Shown: positions 1-11,638 of the stretch, one piece after another
Layout of the letters: each line of letters opens with the position of its first letter
How positions within the stretch are numbered: the first letter of the stretch is position 1
DNA from: Alternaria dauci
Taxonomy: Eukaryota > Ascomycota > Dothideomycetes > Pleosporales > Pleosporaceae
DNA: 64,000 bases
Direction of reading: 5' to 3'
Assembly: GCF_042100115.1 (NCBI RefSeq)
Contig: NC_091276.1
Coordinates: 2,356,001 to 2,420,000, forward strand
The notes under the pieces: generated by a model
What the model saw: the letters and a program-made list of their open reading frames with translations, nothing else
What the model was told of the DNA's origin: nothing
Database searches by the model: none
Translations under genes and position numbers: made by a program

Positions 1-480
1 TTTGTCCAGTGATGCAGCAAACGCAGATCAGCGAGTGGCAGTTCGGAAGTATTCGGCACGGCTTCAGGGCTTTCGGCACCATGTGTATCAATGAAAGGCG
101 AAGTAACGCCTGGGCTGTTTTGTGGAGACGTTGAGTAGCTGTCTGGCATGGATGGAAAATGGCAATGAATGTCCAAGCGAACACAATTTCCACAGCGGGG
201 GCGCGCTTCATTACACTATGAGACATGGTAAGTACAGAGGCACATATTGCGACATGGAAGCCTCGCAGCCTTTTGCTCCTTATCGCGCTCGGGATCCGAA
301 CTTGAGAGGCCATTTCCTGGGGTAGAAGCAGCATGTCAAACAGATTGCTGTGATTGGCTATAGAACGCGGCGGAAGGATCGAGTGTTGACACGTACTTTG
401 GTATGTCTCTGTTTGCATTGGAAGCATCCTTTTCGCGACTTGGTGTGAGTCTTGCGTTTGGCGACGCGCTGTTCCGTCAT
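1..480 (-). CDS. Zn2Cys6 transcription factor, 5' part (runs off left edge)
   Basis: This is the N-terminal part of a fungal zinc-cluster regulator, expected to act in the nucleus. Exon 1 is 480-397, the intron is 396-216 (donor GTACGT, acceptor ATAG), and exon 2 runs from 215 out of the window. Splicing joins the six cysteines C19, C22, C29, C36, C39 and C46 with spacing C-x2-C-x6-C-x6-C-x2-C-x6-C, which is the Zn2Cys6 fold. Without the intron the third cysteine is lost. Basic residues around the first cysteines (KRKTHTKSRKG) fit DNA contact. The visible end of exon 2 reads ADLRLLHHWT, a phrase typical of the start of the C-terminal regulatory domain of one large group of these proteins. I chose the ATG at 480 for its strong context (gccgccATGA) and the short leader before the zinc cluster; in-frame codons upstream look non-coding. 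At least 99 residues are present. The target genes cannot be told. Confidence 0.85.
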
Positions 481-1006
481 GGCGGCGATGATGAGTTGGG
501 TTGGGCTGCGTGAGTGCAATAGAAAGGTACGATGGTTTGCGGCTGGGTTGCGGCTGGGTTGCGGCTCAAGACGGTCGGTCATGTGAGCCACTAGCCGAGC
601 CATCCGCACGGGATGCGCTTCCCCGCGGGCCTCTCGGCTCCTTGCATTCTTCTTACCTCTCTGTGAGGACGCCCGACTTCCCTCGAGCGATTCTCCAAGC
701 AGATGCAGCATGCGACAGAAACAGAGCTTTGTAAGAAGAGCATGACATATGCTTATTTGCTTTGCTTGACAAGTCCGATAACGCCAAGTTCGTCCGTGGA
801 TATGGAGAAATTGGCTTTTGCAATAGTTGTAAGATTTTCTCTCATAAAGGAAACTATAATATCATTGCATGGTAAAATGGCCGCAGAACCATGGTACCAC
901 AATGAGTCAATCGCGTTGGGTGTGTAAAATCATCCTTGGCAGCTCCATTCTCCTCCCCTACAATCATACCAACAGGCAAGTCAACTACTTTAGTACTTTC
1001 TTCATC
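481..1006. other. Intergenic region, divergent promoter side
   Basis: This stretch lies between the start of the minus-strand zinc-cluster gene and the decayed DUF3669 gene. It holds an 11-bp tandem repeat (gcggctgggtt, about two and a half units near 539-566) in the promoter of the regulator. I see no gene in it. Confidence 0.5.
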
Positions 1007-1629
1007 ATGCTCGACGGGCACAACCCGTACCGCTGTATTGGAAAAGGCTTTTGCGGCAGTGTTTGGATTGCCGAGGAAGACAGCACATGCGTCGTCAAGC
1101 GCGAGGACGGAGGCCCCGGACGATCGATCACGAACGACTACAAGATGCATCTCAAGATCAGTCACAGCATCAGTCGACATATGGCTTCTATGCCTCTCGC
1201 AATACCTCAGTGTACTGGGTTGCTGAAGTCGACGGGGACGACATTGAGTTTGTTCTTGCGCCTCCCAGATCCACATCATGGCCGACCTTGCAGTCAGAGT
1301 ATCTTGGCGAACATGTCATGTGGGTTCTGGACTTTGATCGTGTGAAGCACATGTCCATGGATGCAGCTGGGTTGGAGCAAGCGCGTGCTGCATTCTTCAG
1401 GAACGATGCTTACTACCCCCGGCCAGGTGGCACTGAGGCAGCTGACGATGAGCTTTGGGAGACTTTCAAGGCGAGGTTCCTGAAGACGAGTTTGGAGAAG
1501 TTAGGGAACGGGAGTCCTCGTCGGGATCTTGCGCATACGCTGATGGGGATGATTGAGCAGGAAGGATATAACAGGCGGGCGAGGAGAGAGGAACTCGAGA
1601 AGCGTGATGCGATTGCCGAACAGAGCTAG
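1007..1629 (+). pseudogene. Decayed DUF3669 (fungal zinc-finger-associated) gene
   Basis: Two pieces of a DUF3669-family protein lie side by side in different frames. Positions 1007-1212 read as the N-terminal block, with YRCIGKGFCGSVW, then VKREDGGPGRSITNDYKMH and an IPQC end. From about 1208 the frame shifts and continues with the C-terminal block: DGDDIEFVLAP, LGEHVMWVLDFDRV, then FFRNDAYYPRPGG and a WETFKARFL helix, stopping at 1629. In intact members known to me roughly 150-200 residues separate IPQC from the FVLAP block, and here they are gone. The junction is too short for an intron, so an internal deletion plus frameshift is the simplest reading. The biochemical role of the family is not established. 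A shortened but expressed protein cannot be excluded, though the frame break argues against it. Confidence 0.75.
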
Positions 1630-1941
1630 TTGCCACTACAAGATATTGCCACTGCATTGCCACTGAGGGACGCATGTCAGCGTCTGGAGTTTTTCAACAT
1701 TTTTCTTCGGCTGTGATGCGTGGGACGAGCATGTGGTAAAAGTTGGTGTTGTGGTGGGGAATGGCGAGGGTCTTTCTGGGCAGGAACCCGAAGCCTAGCG
1801 TACAATGCGTGCAGGGTGACGTACCCACCTTTCGGTCGCGCCTGCCCGCCTGGGTTGAGGCAGTATCCCTCGCGCCTCGACTGTCGCCATGTGCCAACAC
1901 GGAATATTGCTCTCCCTACCCAACCGACGAGTGCCCGAATC
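1630..1941. other. Intergenic, upstream of the PTEN gene
   Basis: This is the promoter and leader region of the phosphatase gene. Reading frames cross it on both strands but none looks like protein, and I see no other feature. Confidence 0.4.
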
Positions 1942-3859
1942 ATGGTGCGCATAAAAGGAAAATGACAGCGTCGACGCTCGAACTGACTGCCCGCAGGCAT
2001 CGCTACTGCGCCAACTTGTAGCCGGGCCTCGCGCCAGGCACGCTGAAGCCGGCCTCGACCTGTGCTATGTGACGGACAACAGTCAGTACAGCCGCTCCCC
2101 CGACTCACACACAGCCCTTGTTTGCACCCCCTCCTGACAGCAGCCAGTAATCGCCACATCCGGCCCCAGCGGCACGTACCCCCAGCGCGCATACCGCAAC
2201 CCGCTCGACTCGCTCGTCAAGTTTCTCGACGCCAAACACGGCCAGGACTGGGCGATATGGGAGTTCCGCGCCGAGGGGACGGGCTACCCAGACTCGGACG
2301 TGTACAACCGCGTCTACCACTATCCCTTCCCCGACCACCACCCGCCGCCCTTTGCCCTCATCCCAAACATCATGGCCAGCATGCGCAACTGGCTGCACGA
2401 GAAGAAGGGCCGCGTCGTCGTGGTACACTGCAAAGCCGGCAAGGGGCGGTCGGGCACTGCTAGCTGCAGCTATCTGATCAGCGAGGAGGGCTGGCCGGTG
2501 CACAAGGCTCTGGACCGCTTCACGGAGCGGCGCATGCGGCCCAACATGGGCAAGGGCGTCAGCATCCCCAGCCAGCTGCGCTGGATAGACTACGTCGACC
2601 GCTGGGCCAAGCACGGCAAGATCTACGTGGAGCGGCAGGTGGAGATTCTCGAGGTGCACTGCTGGGGCCTCAGGGACGGCGTCAAGATCCAGGTCGAGGG
2701 CTTTGTCGAGGACGGCAAGCTCATCAAGAACTTCCATACCTTTACCCGCGACGAGCGAGAGATTGTGCGGGGCGAGGTCAAGACGACGGGCATGGCACAG
2801 GCGGTGCAAGAGGTCATGTACAAGAACGGCTTCGGCCCATCCAAGACCAGCGAAGGCTCCAAGAATGCGTCCACGTCCTCGCTCGAACAGCAGAGCAACG
2901 CCGACGGCACCCCGGCCGAAGCAAGAGCGTCGCGCGAGAGCCTGCCCATGGGCACCGGCGACGTCGTCTTCCGTCCGTCCAAGCGTGTCGTCCTTCCCAC
3001 AAACGATATCAACATCGACGTCGAGCGCCGTAACAAGGCCGCCTTCGATCTGACCATGGTCACCGCCGTCGCGCACGTCTGGTTCAACACATACTTTGAA
3101 GGCAATGGCCCCGAGCAGAACGGCAACGTGGACCAATCCGGCATCTTCGAGATTGCATGGGAGGCCATGGACGGCATCAAGGGCTCATCGCGCAAGGGCA
3201 CACAAGCGTTCGAGCGCATAGCAGTAGTCTGGCGCGCGCTTTCCAGCGACGAAGGCAGACCTGGTGTTGTCATCACAGAGCCCAAAGAGGGTGAGCCCGT
3301 CTCACAAGCGGGCCCCGCAGACTGGAGGGGAACAAAAGGGGTGGAGCCGTCCGAAGACAAAGATCTAGGTGTTCGTACAGCCAGTCCACCCAACGCGGAT
3401 TCAGACATCAGCCGAGCGAATAGCGTCCGAAGTGAGAACAAGAACAACGCCAACATCGTCACTGCTCCCGGCCGAAGAGATAGTGGAGACAGCGACACCA
3501 AGCATGTCCGACCACACGGCCCGAACGGAGAAGAAGTCTTGACAGAGCCAGACGGTTCCCAAGCAAGTACAGAGGCTAGCGGCAGTGGGTCGACAGCGCC
3601 AGCCTCGCACCCCACACCATCTGCTCGCCTAGATGACTCTAGCAATGCTGCTAGTGACTCGCAATCCATAGACCAGCCTACTGGGTCGCACAAGAGCGGG
3701 GGCCATGTCAGTGGAGTTGCGGAAAGCCTAAAGTACCACATCTCAGGAGCAGCTCACACCAGCGATCTACCCGATGGAAGGCCTGAGAGCGAAATGAAGG
3801 ATGCCAAGGAGCACGGCTTGGGACACATGACTTTTGGCAAGAAGAAGTCGAGTTCGTGA
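1942..3859 (+). CDS. TEP1: PTEN/Tep1-type phosphoinositide 3-phosphatase
   Basis: The PTEN family removes the 3-phosphate of PtdIns(3,4,5)P3 and so opposes PI3-kinase signalling at membranes. My model has three exons: 1942-1944 (the start codon alone), 1997-2081 and 2148-3859, with introns 1945-1996 and 2082-2147, giving 599 residues. The N-terminus (ASLLRQLVAGPRARH, then LDLCYVTDNIIATSGP) matches the start of fungal PTEN proteins, and no ATG is in frame upstream without the first intron. The P-loop HCKAGKGRSGT carries nucleophile Cys124 and Arg130, and the acid Asp sits at 92 in PFPDHHPPP. These are the same numbers as in human PTEN. The two P-loop lysines, 125 and 128, are those that favour the acidic lipid head group. 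A C2-like region follows (about 190-320). The C-terminal 250 residues are Ser/Pro/Asp-rich and probably disordered. Confidence 0.93.
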
Positions 3860-5324
3860 GTGCTTACATCGTTGCAGCGACGGCAAAACTCGTGCATCGG
3901 CGTCGATAACTCTGTACACGGATTCGGGAAACGCGGGGCGTTATTTGGAGAACTTGCATGACAGACCAGGAAGCTTGCGGTTGGCGTCTGGTCAGCGTAT
4001 CACATGTGTGCACGAAGCGTGTCTGGCGCATGTTGCATGGTGCCGTATGCATTGGTGGGGCGTTGTACAGCGCGATTCTTTCCTTGTCAGACATTGCTTT
4101 GATCCTGTACGAGTCTCCAAGATTGAGCATGGCTTTGCTTTTTCCCAGATATACCATTTGTCTTTGAGCCATTGGAGAATGCTAGATACTACCGATGAAA
4201 GCTTCCTCGTCACAGTGGCGCTCACCGTATAAGCGACTCTGTACTACATATATGTGAGGACGGGGAGTGAGGCGAGCTGTCCAGATGCTCGCTAATGCAC
4301 TCGGCATGCTCCTTCCGCCATCTGGCCACTGATCACGACACACGAACCACCATCACTGCAGCTCAGCATGGGAGCACAACATCAATCGTTGAGCCTTTTG
4401 GCAAGACGTGTGTGTGTCGTGATGACAAGGTAGTACTGCGGCACTGGCAGCGCAGCGCAGGCTGATGTAGACGATAGTCGCAGCGCCACCGAAGCTACTG
4501 CAGATATAAAAGCGGTACGCAGTTGCAACGAACGTGTTTCGAGAACCTTGATCCAAGGCTTCGAGCTAGAGGTGCAGATTTGTTTTTGAGACTTGGTTGG
4601 AATCGATGATAGCGCATCCACACCCTCACCCGCATACACACCAGCGAGGCTGAAGTCTTTGTCAGACAAGGCTGAGCTACGCTTCGCTATAACATTGGCT
4701 ACCTACTCACCGGTCGCGACACTACCATATTCTCAGCCGATCTATGCACTACCGCTTGTACGGGCCAATACTTTGACGAAACGCTTCTCGTACGGGAACT
4801 TCGCTCGCTAGGCAGCAGATTTAAACCACAGTGTTCACCAAGTATGTGAGGCTCCCACTCCCTAGTGATCCCGTGTTGATATGAAGATAAACGGTACAGC
4901 CGAGCACATTTGCTCCAACAATCTCAACCTTGCTGCGTCCGGCTAGGCAGAACTCGTCATTTGCTAGATCCGCAGCAAGTCACTGCGGGGTAGTCAAGGA
5001 CAGTATTACAGAAGATTGTAGCCTAAACGTAGTGTTGGGTGGGAGACAAGTCTGATTAGCAAGTGCTGTGGGTCGAAGATAGAAGCAGAACGAGCCTAGG
5101 CTTCACTTGCGGCTCTGCTTGTGGATAAAAGGTGCTGAGACGCACGTCCGCCACTTTCTTCCCCTCACTGCGAAACTATTTTGCCTGTAGTTGCTTTCTT
5201 TCGTCTACATCTCACACTCAGTTCGGAGTTTCACAAGTCTATCAACGACCTTACCCCATACAATACGCAGATCGATCGCCACATAGTACAGAGCCAGCCT
5301 CGCACACTGGCGAATTTGAAGCCC
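3860..5324. other. Gene-free stretch between PTEN and AAA+ ATPase genes
   Basis: About 1.46 kb holding the 3' region of the phosphatase gene and the promoter and leader of the ATPase gene. Reading frames here (for example 3864-4172 minus) have no protein-like composition. A TATA-like gataaaagg near 5123-5131, about 195 bp before the ATPase start, is the only element I would point to. Confidence 0.4.
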
Positions 5325-8300
5325 ATGAACAATCTGGAAACATCCAAGGAATCTCCTGATATCCCTCCTTTACCCGCCGCGGCAAATAAGGAGCTTTCCG
5401 ATACCTCCTTGTCTTCACCAGTCGTTGTATCAACACCATCGGTGGCCTCTGAACCACACGACCTCTCTCTACACAAGCAAAGCATGGATTCATCACAGGG
5501 AACCATAGAGACTCAAGCAATTGACAAAGGCCAGACAAGCGAAGAGAAGCAGAGTCCTGTTCCTCCATCGGAGCTCGAGAAGCCAACAGTCGAGGTGGTC
5601 ATTGCAAAGAAGAAGACCGACAAGCAGAGGAAGCACGCATCAAAGAAGTCAAAACATGAAGCTGAAGAAAGCTCTGCGTCCGACGCTAGTGATTCTGGCA
5701 GTGATAGTGAGTCTGAGGACAGCAGCGAGGATGAGCGGGCTAAGCGCAAGAGGAAGCGGAAGTTGGCTGCGAAGCGAGCAGCGGTAAAGAAGAAGAGAAA
5801 GCAGAAGGCAAAGGCGAAACCGAGGAAGAGCAAGAGTAGAAAACATGATTCCGTAAGCGAGGATGAAGCTTCGTCTGATTCATCCGATTCAGGCTCGGAC
5901 TCTGAATTTGAGAATGACAACAAGAAGAGCCGACGCAAAGCCTTGAAAGCGAAGGCCAAGAAGAAGAAGAAGAAGAATAACAAGCTTGACAGCTCCAGCG
6001 ACGACAGCACCTCAGATAGTTCGAGCTCTTCTAGCAGCAATTCTGACTCTGAAGATGAGAAGTCGAAGCGTAAACGAGCGAAGGCGAAGGCGAAACGGAA
6101 GGCCAAGAAGTCAAAGAAGGTCGATAGCTCTGCATCGTCAGACTCATCAATATCTGATGATGATACTCCCGTCGCACCAGCTTCTCCGCCAGAGCCCCCG
6201 CTTCCAGAAGACGATCTCGATACCCAGGTGGCCAGATTGAGTGGTATTCTCAGCAACCTACAAGCTAAGAAGGCTTCTCTCAATGCCGCTGCCGCTGCCG
6301 CTGCCGTGTCCACCACGAAACTTGAAAAGCCAGTCAAGAAGAACGTCCTTGAATTCAAGCGCGTTGATCAGGTCTTTGATATGAAAATCCATGATTGGAA
6401 ACTCGTTGAGAGTAATTCCGACCAGAAGGACGAGTTTGATTGCGTGTTCACAGTGCGGAGAAGACTCAACTGGGAAGGCAAGTATCAGGAGACCCAACTG
6501 GACATCAAGTCTAAGCTTCTCCGCAATGCACTTCAAGACGTGTTCAAGGATTGCAAGAGCATCAGCCTTGTCGAAGACACACCGCAGATTGATCCTCACA
6601 CGCTGTATCACTACTATGATGAGCTAAAGGCCTTTGTCAAGAAGACTCTCAAACCAAAGCTGAAGAAGGCAAAGAAGACCAAAGACCAGAAGCGCCTCAA
6701 GCAGCAGATTGCGCAATGCAAACTTCTCCTAAGCTATGTCGATGAAGACTATTCTGCAATACGCAAGGCTCTGCGGCCGATGCTCAAAGCGGGTACCATC
6801 ACATATGATCTCGTATGGGCATTGTTCAAGCCAAACACTATCGCGTATACGCCAACGTACCACAACAAAGACGACCCTCGCTGCTTCAAGGTTGACACCA
6901 CATACGAATACGAGAGCTGGATGACAGGAATCAAGTCTTGGTATGTAGACGGAAAGTACCTCGAGTACGACGGAAAGTCCTTTGGCCTTGGAGACCATCA
7001 GATCACGATACAAGCCTTCAAGGGGCACAAGAAGATTACTAGCCTCTCTGCTTATCCGTTGAAGTACCACAAAGACCCAGAGGTAAGAAGACTACTACGC
7101 ACTGTCAAGTATCCGTACTAATGATTTTCCAGGGTATTAGAAATCAACTCATTGAGCGGGGCAAGAAGTTTGTCGCTCTCCAAGGTATGAACTTTCGCCT
7201 ACAAAAGGGCATCGCATATATGAAGCACAAGAACAACATTATCCGCTTCATCATCAATGGCCGTGTCATGGTCGACCCGGCCATCTTCCGTCGCATCAAT
7301 CCCAATTATCCGCTGTCGTATCTCAAGCAAGACGAGCTAGCACAGAACGAGGAGAATGGCGAAGAGGATGACGAGAGTGATGACGATTGCTGCTGTGGAT
7401 CTGATGAAGGCGAAGAAAAAGAGGAGCAGGACAAGATGCGTATCGTCATGTGGAAAGACAAGAAGGGCAAGAAGCACCCCATCCGTGTGCCGCAGAGCGT
7501 AGTCGACAAGGAAAAGGGTGAGAGTCCTGACAAGTCAATCGAGACGGACAAAGAAGGCAACGAGGTCAAGCAGCAGGTCTTTACCGAAGAGGAGCTGATC
7601 ATTGCTTCGCCAGGTAAGTTGTGACTGTACGAGATTTTATTCGAGGCACACACTGACTTTGTATCTTCACGTGTGCAGTCGTGCTTGGATTTGCCTTTTC
7701 CGAGAAACTTTGGCTCGAGTTTTCACTCTCTGGAATTGACGAGATCAAGTGGAACGCCGAGGCCTTTGATAGCCTCGTGCTACCTGGTCGCATCAAACAG
7801 AACCTGAAAGGGTTGGTGTCGTCCCATCGGTTCAATGCCGCGAAGACGATCGACGACGTCATCCAAGGCAAGGGAAAAGGACTCAACGTTGTACTACACG
7901 GACCGCCGGGCGTTGGCAAGACGCTCACGGGCGAATCTATTGCTGAGTACCTAAAGTGTCCGCTCTATGCCGTGTCCGCAGGCGAGCTAGGCACCAACAG
8001 TCGGTCGCTCGAGACGGATCTCAATCGCATCATGGACATTACGCACTCGTGGGGCGCTATCCTGCTTCTTGACGAAGCCGATGTCTTCCTTGAGGCCCGT
8101 CAACCCCACGATATCCACCGTAACAGCCTCGTGTCTGTCTTCTTGCGTCTGACGGAGTACTACCAAGGCATCCTATTCTTGACGACCAACCGCGTCGAGA
8201 CGTTTGACGAAGCGTTTCAGAGCAGGATCCACATGGGCATCCGGTACGAGAACCTGCAAGCCAAGGCAAGGAAGAAGATCTGGCAGCATCATGTCGGTAA

Positions 8301-8681
8301 AGTGGAGCAGATGGGGCGGGAAGCCGAGGCGGAGAAGAAGAGCAAGAACAGGGCCGAGGACAGTGGAGAAGTGAAGATGAAGGTAGAGAAGATTGAGGAG
8401 GTGATGAAGCCGTTTACGGAAGCGGACTTTGATGAGCTGAGCAAGAGGAATATGAATGGCCGACAGGTACGTCTCGTGGTTGTACGGAAAGCATGCGAAG
8501 GCCAACTAACACACGACTGCAGATTAAGAACACGGTCAAAACGTCGCAGTCGATTGCACTGGCTGAGAAGTCGGTGTTTAGCATGGAGCATGTCAAGCGT
8601 GTGCTCGAGGTTGCCGAGGCATTCGAGGATGACATGCGTGGCGGCAAGGGCTACCGCGATGCGATGAGACAGTACACTTGA
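5325..8681 (+). CDS. AAA+ ATPase with low-complexity Ser/Lys N-terminus
   Basis: A four-exon gene: 5325-7082, 7133-7613, 7679-8466 and 8523-8681, with introns of 50, 65 and 56 nt, giving 1,061 residues. Residues about 95-280 alternate acidic Ser/Asp/Glu patches with Lys/Arg patches, a pattern seen in Nopp140-like nuclear and nucleolar proteins. A middle domain of the type found in fungal AAA ATPases annotated with DUF7025 follows (about 330-745). The C-terminal AAA module has Walker A GPPGVGKT at 821-828, Walker B ILLLDEAD near 874-881, a TTNR sensor 1, an SRIHMGIRY arginine-finger region, and a NGRQIKN sensor 2 built across the last splice site. The start is the first in-frame ATG; the frame is open further upstream but has only non-ATG codons. 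ATP-driven remodelling is known for the fold; the client is unknown. The charged N-terminus suggests nuclear location (inference). Confidence 0.9.
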
Positions 8682-9451
8682 TGTAGGTGTTTGAAATTGG
8701 CAGTTAAGTCGATCCCAAGGTTGACGAAAGATGTACTATTGGGCTGGATGTTGGAGCGACGGCTTTTTCTGTTCGGCTCATACGTATATGGCTATGTTCG
8801 GTCTGGCAGATACCAAGGACATTTTTTCTTCTTCTTCAAGTTTGCTATGCATCTGAGGTATTGCTCGTGACAAGTCTGCCCGATTGCTTTTGAGGTAGTT
8901 TCGGAGGGTCGACGAGCATCCATCATGACGCTGTCATGAGACGCGGTAGTTGCTGCCGGGGCGTCGGGGGATAGCACTAAACCCAACGCGGAAGACGACG
9001 ACGCAATTCTTCCGTGTGGAGAGATAGGAGGCGCGAGAAGATCAACCATGGTAAGCAGAGGGGGTTCAAGTGCTGCAGTGCGCCCGCGGCCAACTCGGCG
9101 GCATTATCCTCTACCGGCGTAGCAGACGCCGAAGTTTCGAGGGTGCTCAGAGGCGATGGCGAGGCAGCACTGCACAGCCGATGCTATCGCAGGATCGATC
9201 ATGGAGGTTCCAGGCCCTGGCTCGCTCGCATCCAGCGCCAAGCAGCGGCTGGCATCTTGTCGACGGCGTCCCCACGCAACCCTCGGTGTCCTTTTACGGG
9301 GCGCGTTGCTCGAGGGCGGAAATACTTCAACCTTTCCTTTTATTCCCGCCAACGTCGTGTCCACGCCGTCGCAGTGTCGTTGCTTGTCAAGCACTCGGAC
9401 CACGCTCACGCGCGTCCCTGGATTCACTGCCCGCCCACAGCTGCGCGCGCC
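8682..9451. other. Intergenic region before the second zinc-cluster gene
   Basis: This holds the 3' end of the ATPase gene and the promoter and leader of the regulator at 9452. The frame of that regulator is open upstream to about 9014 but contains no ATG, so the region is read as leader rather than coding. A minus-strand frame at 8792-9049 has no recognisable content. Confidence 0.45.
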
Positions 9452-11638
9452 ATGGATGACCAAGGCACGCAGCCCTCGACCAGTCCCGCTCCATCCAACA
9501 CCAGCTCGACAGCCATCCACGGCGATGCACCGCCACCCAGGAAGAAGCAAAAGCGCAACAAACCCACGCTGAGCTGCGAGGAGTGTGTCGAGCGCAAGAC
9601 CAAAGTGAGTTGCATTGCTCGGCGCGCAAAAGTGCAGCCAGTGTGTGCAAGACTAAACCGCAGGCTAGTGTGACCGCACTCGTCCCCATTGCTTGGCCTG
9701 CATCAAGCGGCAGTCGACATGCAAATACTCTGAAATCGCCAACCTAATCGCATCTTCGGCAGACAAGTGAGTTTCCATGGCGTTCTTGCATGCACATGCT
9801 TTGCTGACAGCTGTGTGTGTGTACAGGGTTGGCGCCGGTCGCAATGCGGGTCGGTCCAGGAAAACGAGCGCGAGGCCTTCGTTGCAGCTTGGCAGCGACC
9901 CGCAACCACATGGCAAGCCGCCCATTCAGGTAATCCAGAATTCTTGGTTTCTGTCCTACCATTCCCCCCCGACCTTCTGCGAACCCAATCTCACTTGCTT
10001 CTTTCTATACAATGCGTTTTTCTGACTGCTTCCCCCCAAGGTCCAGATCCAGGTGCCACCAACACCAATCAGAACACAATATCGAAGCGTGTCATTGTCG
10101 TCTACAGGATCCTCACCCTTCCTGCTGTCCAACATACCCTACTCCAATCATACGCCTGCCCCCTTTTTTGGTCTAGGATCTGAGCATCCTTTTGCCAACT
10201 ACTGGACCAGTCGTGGCGGGCTTGCCGAGATTGTCGGCGTACTGCCAGCCAAAGAACAAGCAGATATCCTAGTTGACAAATACTTCGATGCTGTCGACCC
10301 AGTATACCCCATGGTTCACCGTAGGAACTTCTATGCTGACTATGAACGCTTCTGGTCCCTGTCTCAAGAAGAGAAGCACACTACCGATCCCGTGCTGGTA
10401 GCTCTGCATTTTGTTGTGTACGCCATGGGCACGCAATTCATCCAGACTACCGACAATCGCGAACGGGCGCAGATTGCAGAGTTTTACATCTCAGCTGCCC
10501 AGCAAGCTTTGCGCATATCGTCATACCTCAGTCGAGCTTCAGTCAGAACACTGCAGGCCATGGTTCTGATAGGATACTTCCTGATGAATGACAACCATGC
10601 CTCGGATGCATGGGCCTTTGGTGGTGTTCTCGTGCGGCAAGCATACGCCATGGGACTACATCGCGACCCAGATGTTATTGCACCTCGATGTTCAAGAAGT
10701 GACAAGCAGCAACGGCGCAAGTTGTGGCAAGCCATCTATTTCCAGGACACTTTCCTTACTGTGCTGCTCAAGCTTCCACCCACGAGTGTGTTTTCAGACA
10801 TACAACCAGAGTCGCTCAGCGATGACCTCGATGACTACATACCGAATGCTGCTTCGAGCAACGGTGCCACAGACCCTGTAATCAACCCCATGAGCATCAG
10901 CAACATCGCTTCCAACCATGATCTTTACCCTCCGTATGAACTCTCGGATCGGAGATACATCCGCTCCATGTGGCACATGGCCAATCTCGTGTCTCGTACT
11001 GTCTGCATACCACGGTCACTGGCAACGCCCTTGACTACATCAACCAAGCACAAACTTGACCTTGTCAACGAATACTTTGCCCTTCACAAGACTTTTCCCC
11101 CAGATCTCACAGCATCGGACGACGTCACTATACGATACATGGCAGAAACAAATCCACGCGGTCTACGCCAGAACCTCTTCTTCCGGAGCAACTTCTGGCA
11201 CTGCGTCATGACGATACAGGCTGACGAGAATCCTGCCGAGGGTGTGCCATGCGATGTCAAAGGTGCGCTGGACGCAGCAAGGATGGCATTGCAGTCTTTC
11301 TTCCACTTCTGGGAGTATCTCAGAATTGATGCCAGTGTGTGGTGGGTGTTCCAGCACCGAGCTTTTGAAGAAGCGGTAGGTTGTACTCGGTGTGTATGCT
11401 ATCGCTCCGTCAATGACGCCCAATTTAGCTCCTCTTGGCACGCATCCTCGGTCAACAAGCACAACCCCTATCACCCACTCACAACGGCCTACCTCCCTCC
11501 GCCGATCCATTACTCAAGGACGCGAAAGAGGATGCGCGAAAGTGCCTTGATATTCTCGATCTTGTAGGTATCGCACCCGAGATGCAGAAAACCAGGACCG
11601 AAGTACTCAGAACTGCGTTTCTGGACATATTGTGGTAG
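9452..11638 (+). CDS. Zn2Cys6 transcription factor with Fungal_trans domain
   Basis: A complete zinc-cluster regulator of 632 residues in five exons: 9452-9604, 9669-9766, 9827-9929, 10041-11375 and 11429-11638. Introns are 64, 60, 111 and 53 nt. The cluster cysteines are C42, C45, C52, C59, C62 and C69, split by intron 1 just before C52, after a basic stretch (RKKQKRNK) that can serve as nuclear signal and DNA contact. The middle-homology domain (PF04082 type) begins with ILVDKYFDAVDPVYPMVHRR and spans roughly residues 145-420. It includes the RRKLWQAIYFQDTFL segment typical of the family. The start is the first ATG in an otherwise open frame. The protein is expected to bind CGG-type half sites as a dimer (family knowledge); its target pathway is unknown. 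Neighbouring genes do not form an obvious cluster with it. Confidence 0.9.

Noticed and set aside
854..1279. Minus-strand 141-codon frame
   Set aside because: It is the antisense shadow of the DUF3669 remnant, whose conserved motifs are on the plus strand.
2105..3741. Long minus-strand frames of 343 and 372 codons
   Set aside because: Antisense shadows of the PTEN gene, caused by its GC-rich third positions.
5513..6358. Minus-strand 281-codon frame rich in Ser/Phe/Leu
   Set aside because: Antisense of the Ser/Lys low-complexity part of the AAA+ gene.
8792..9049. Minus-strand 85-codon frame between the ATPase and regulator genes
   Set aside because: No recognisable content, and it overlaps the probable promoter of the regulator.
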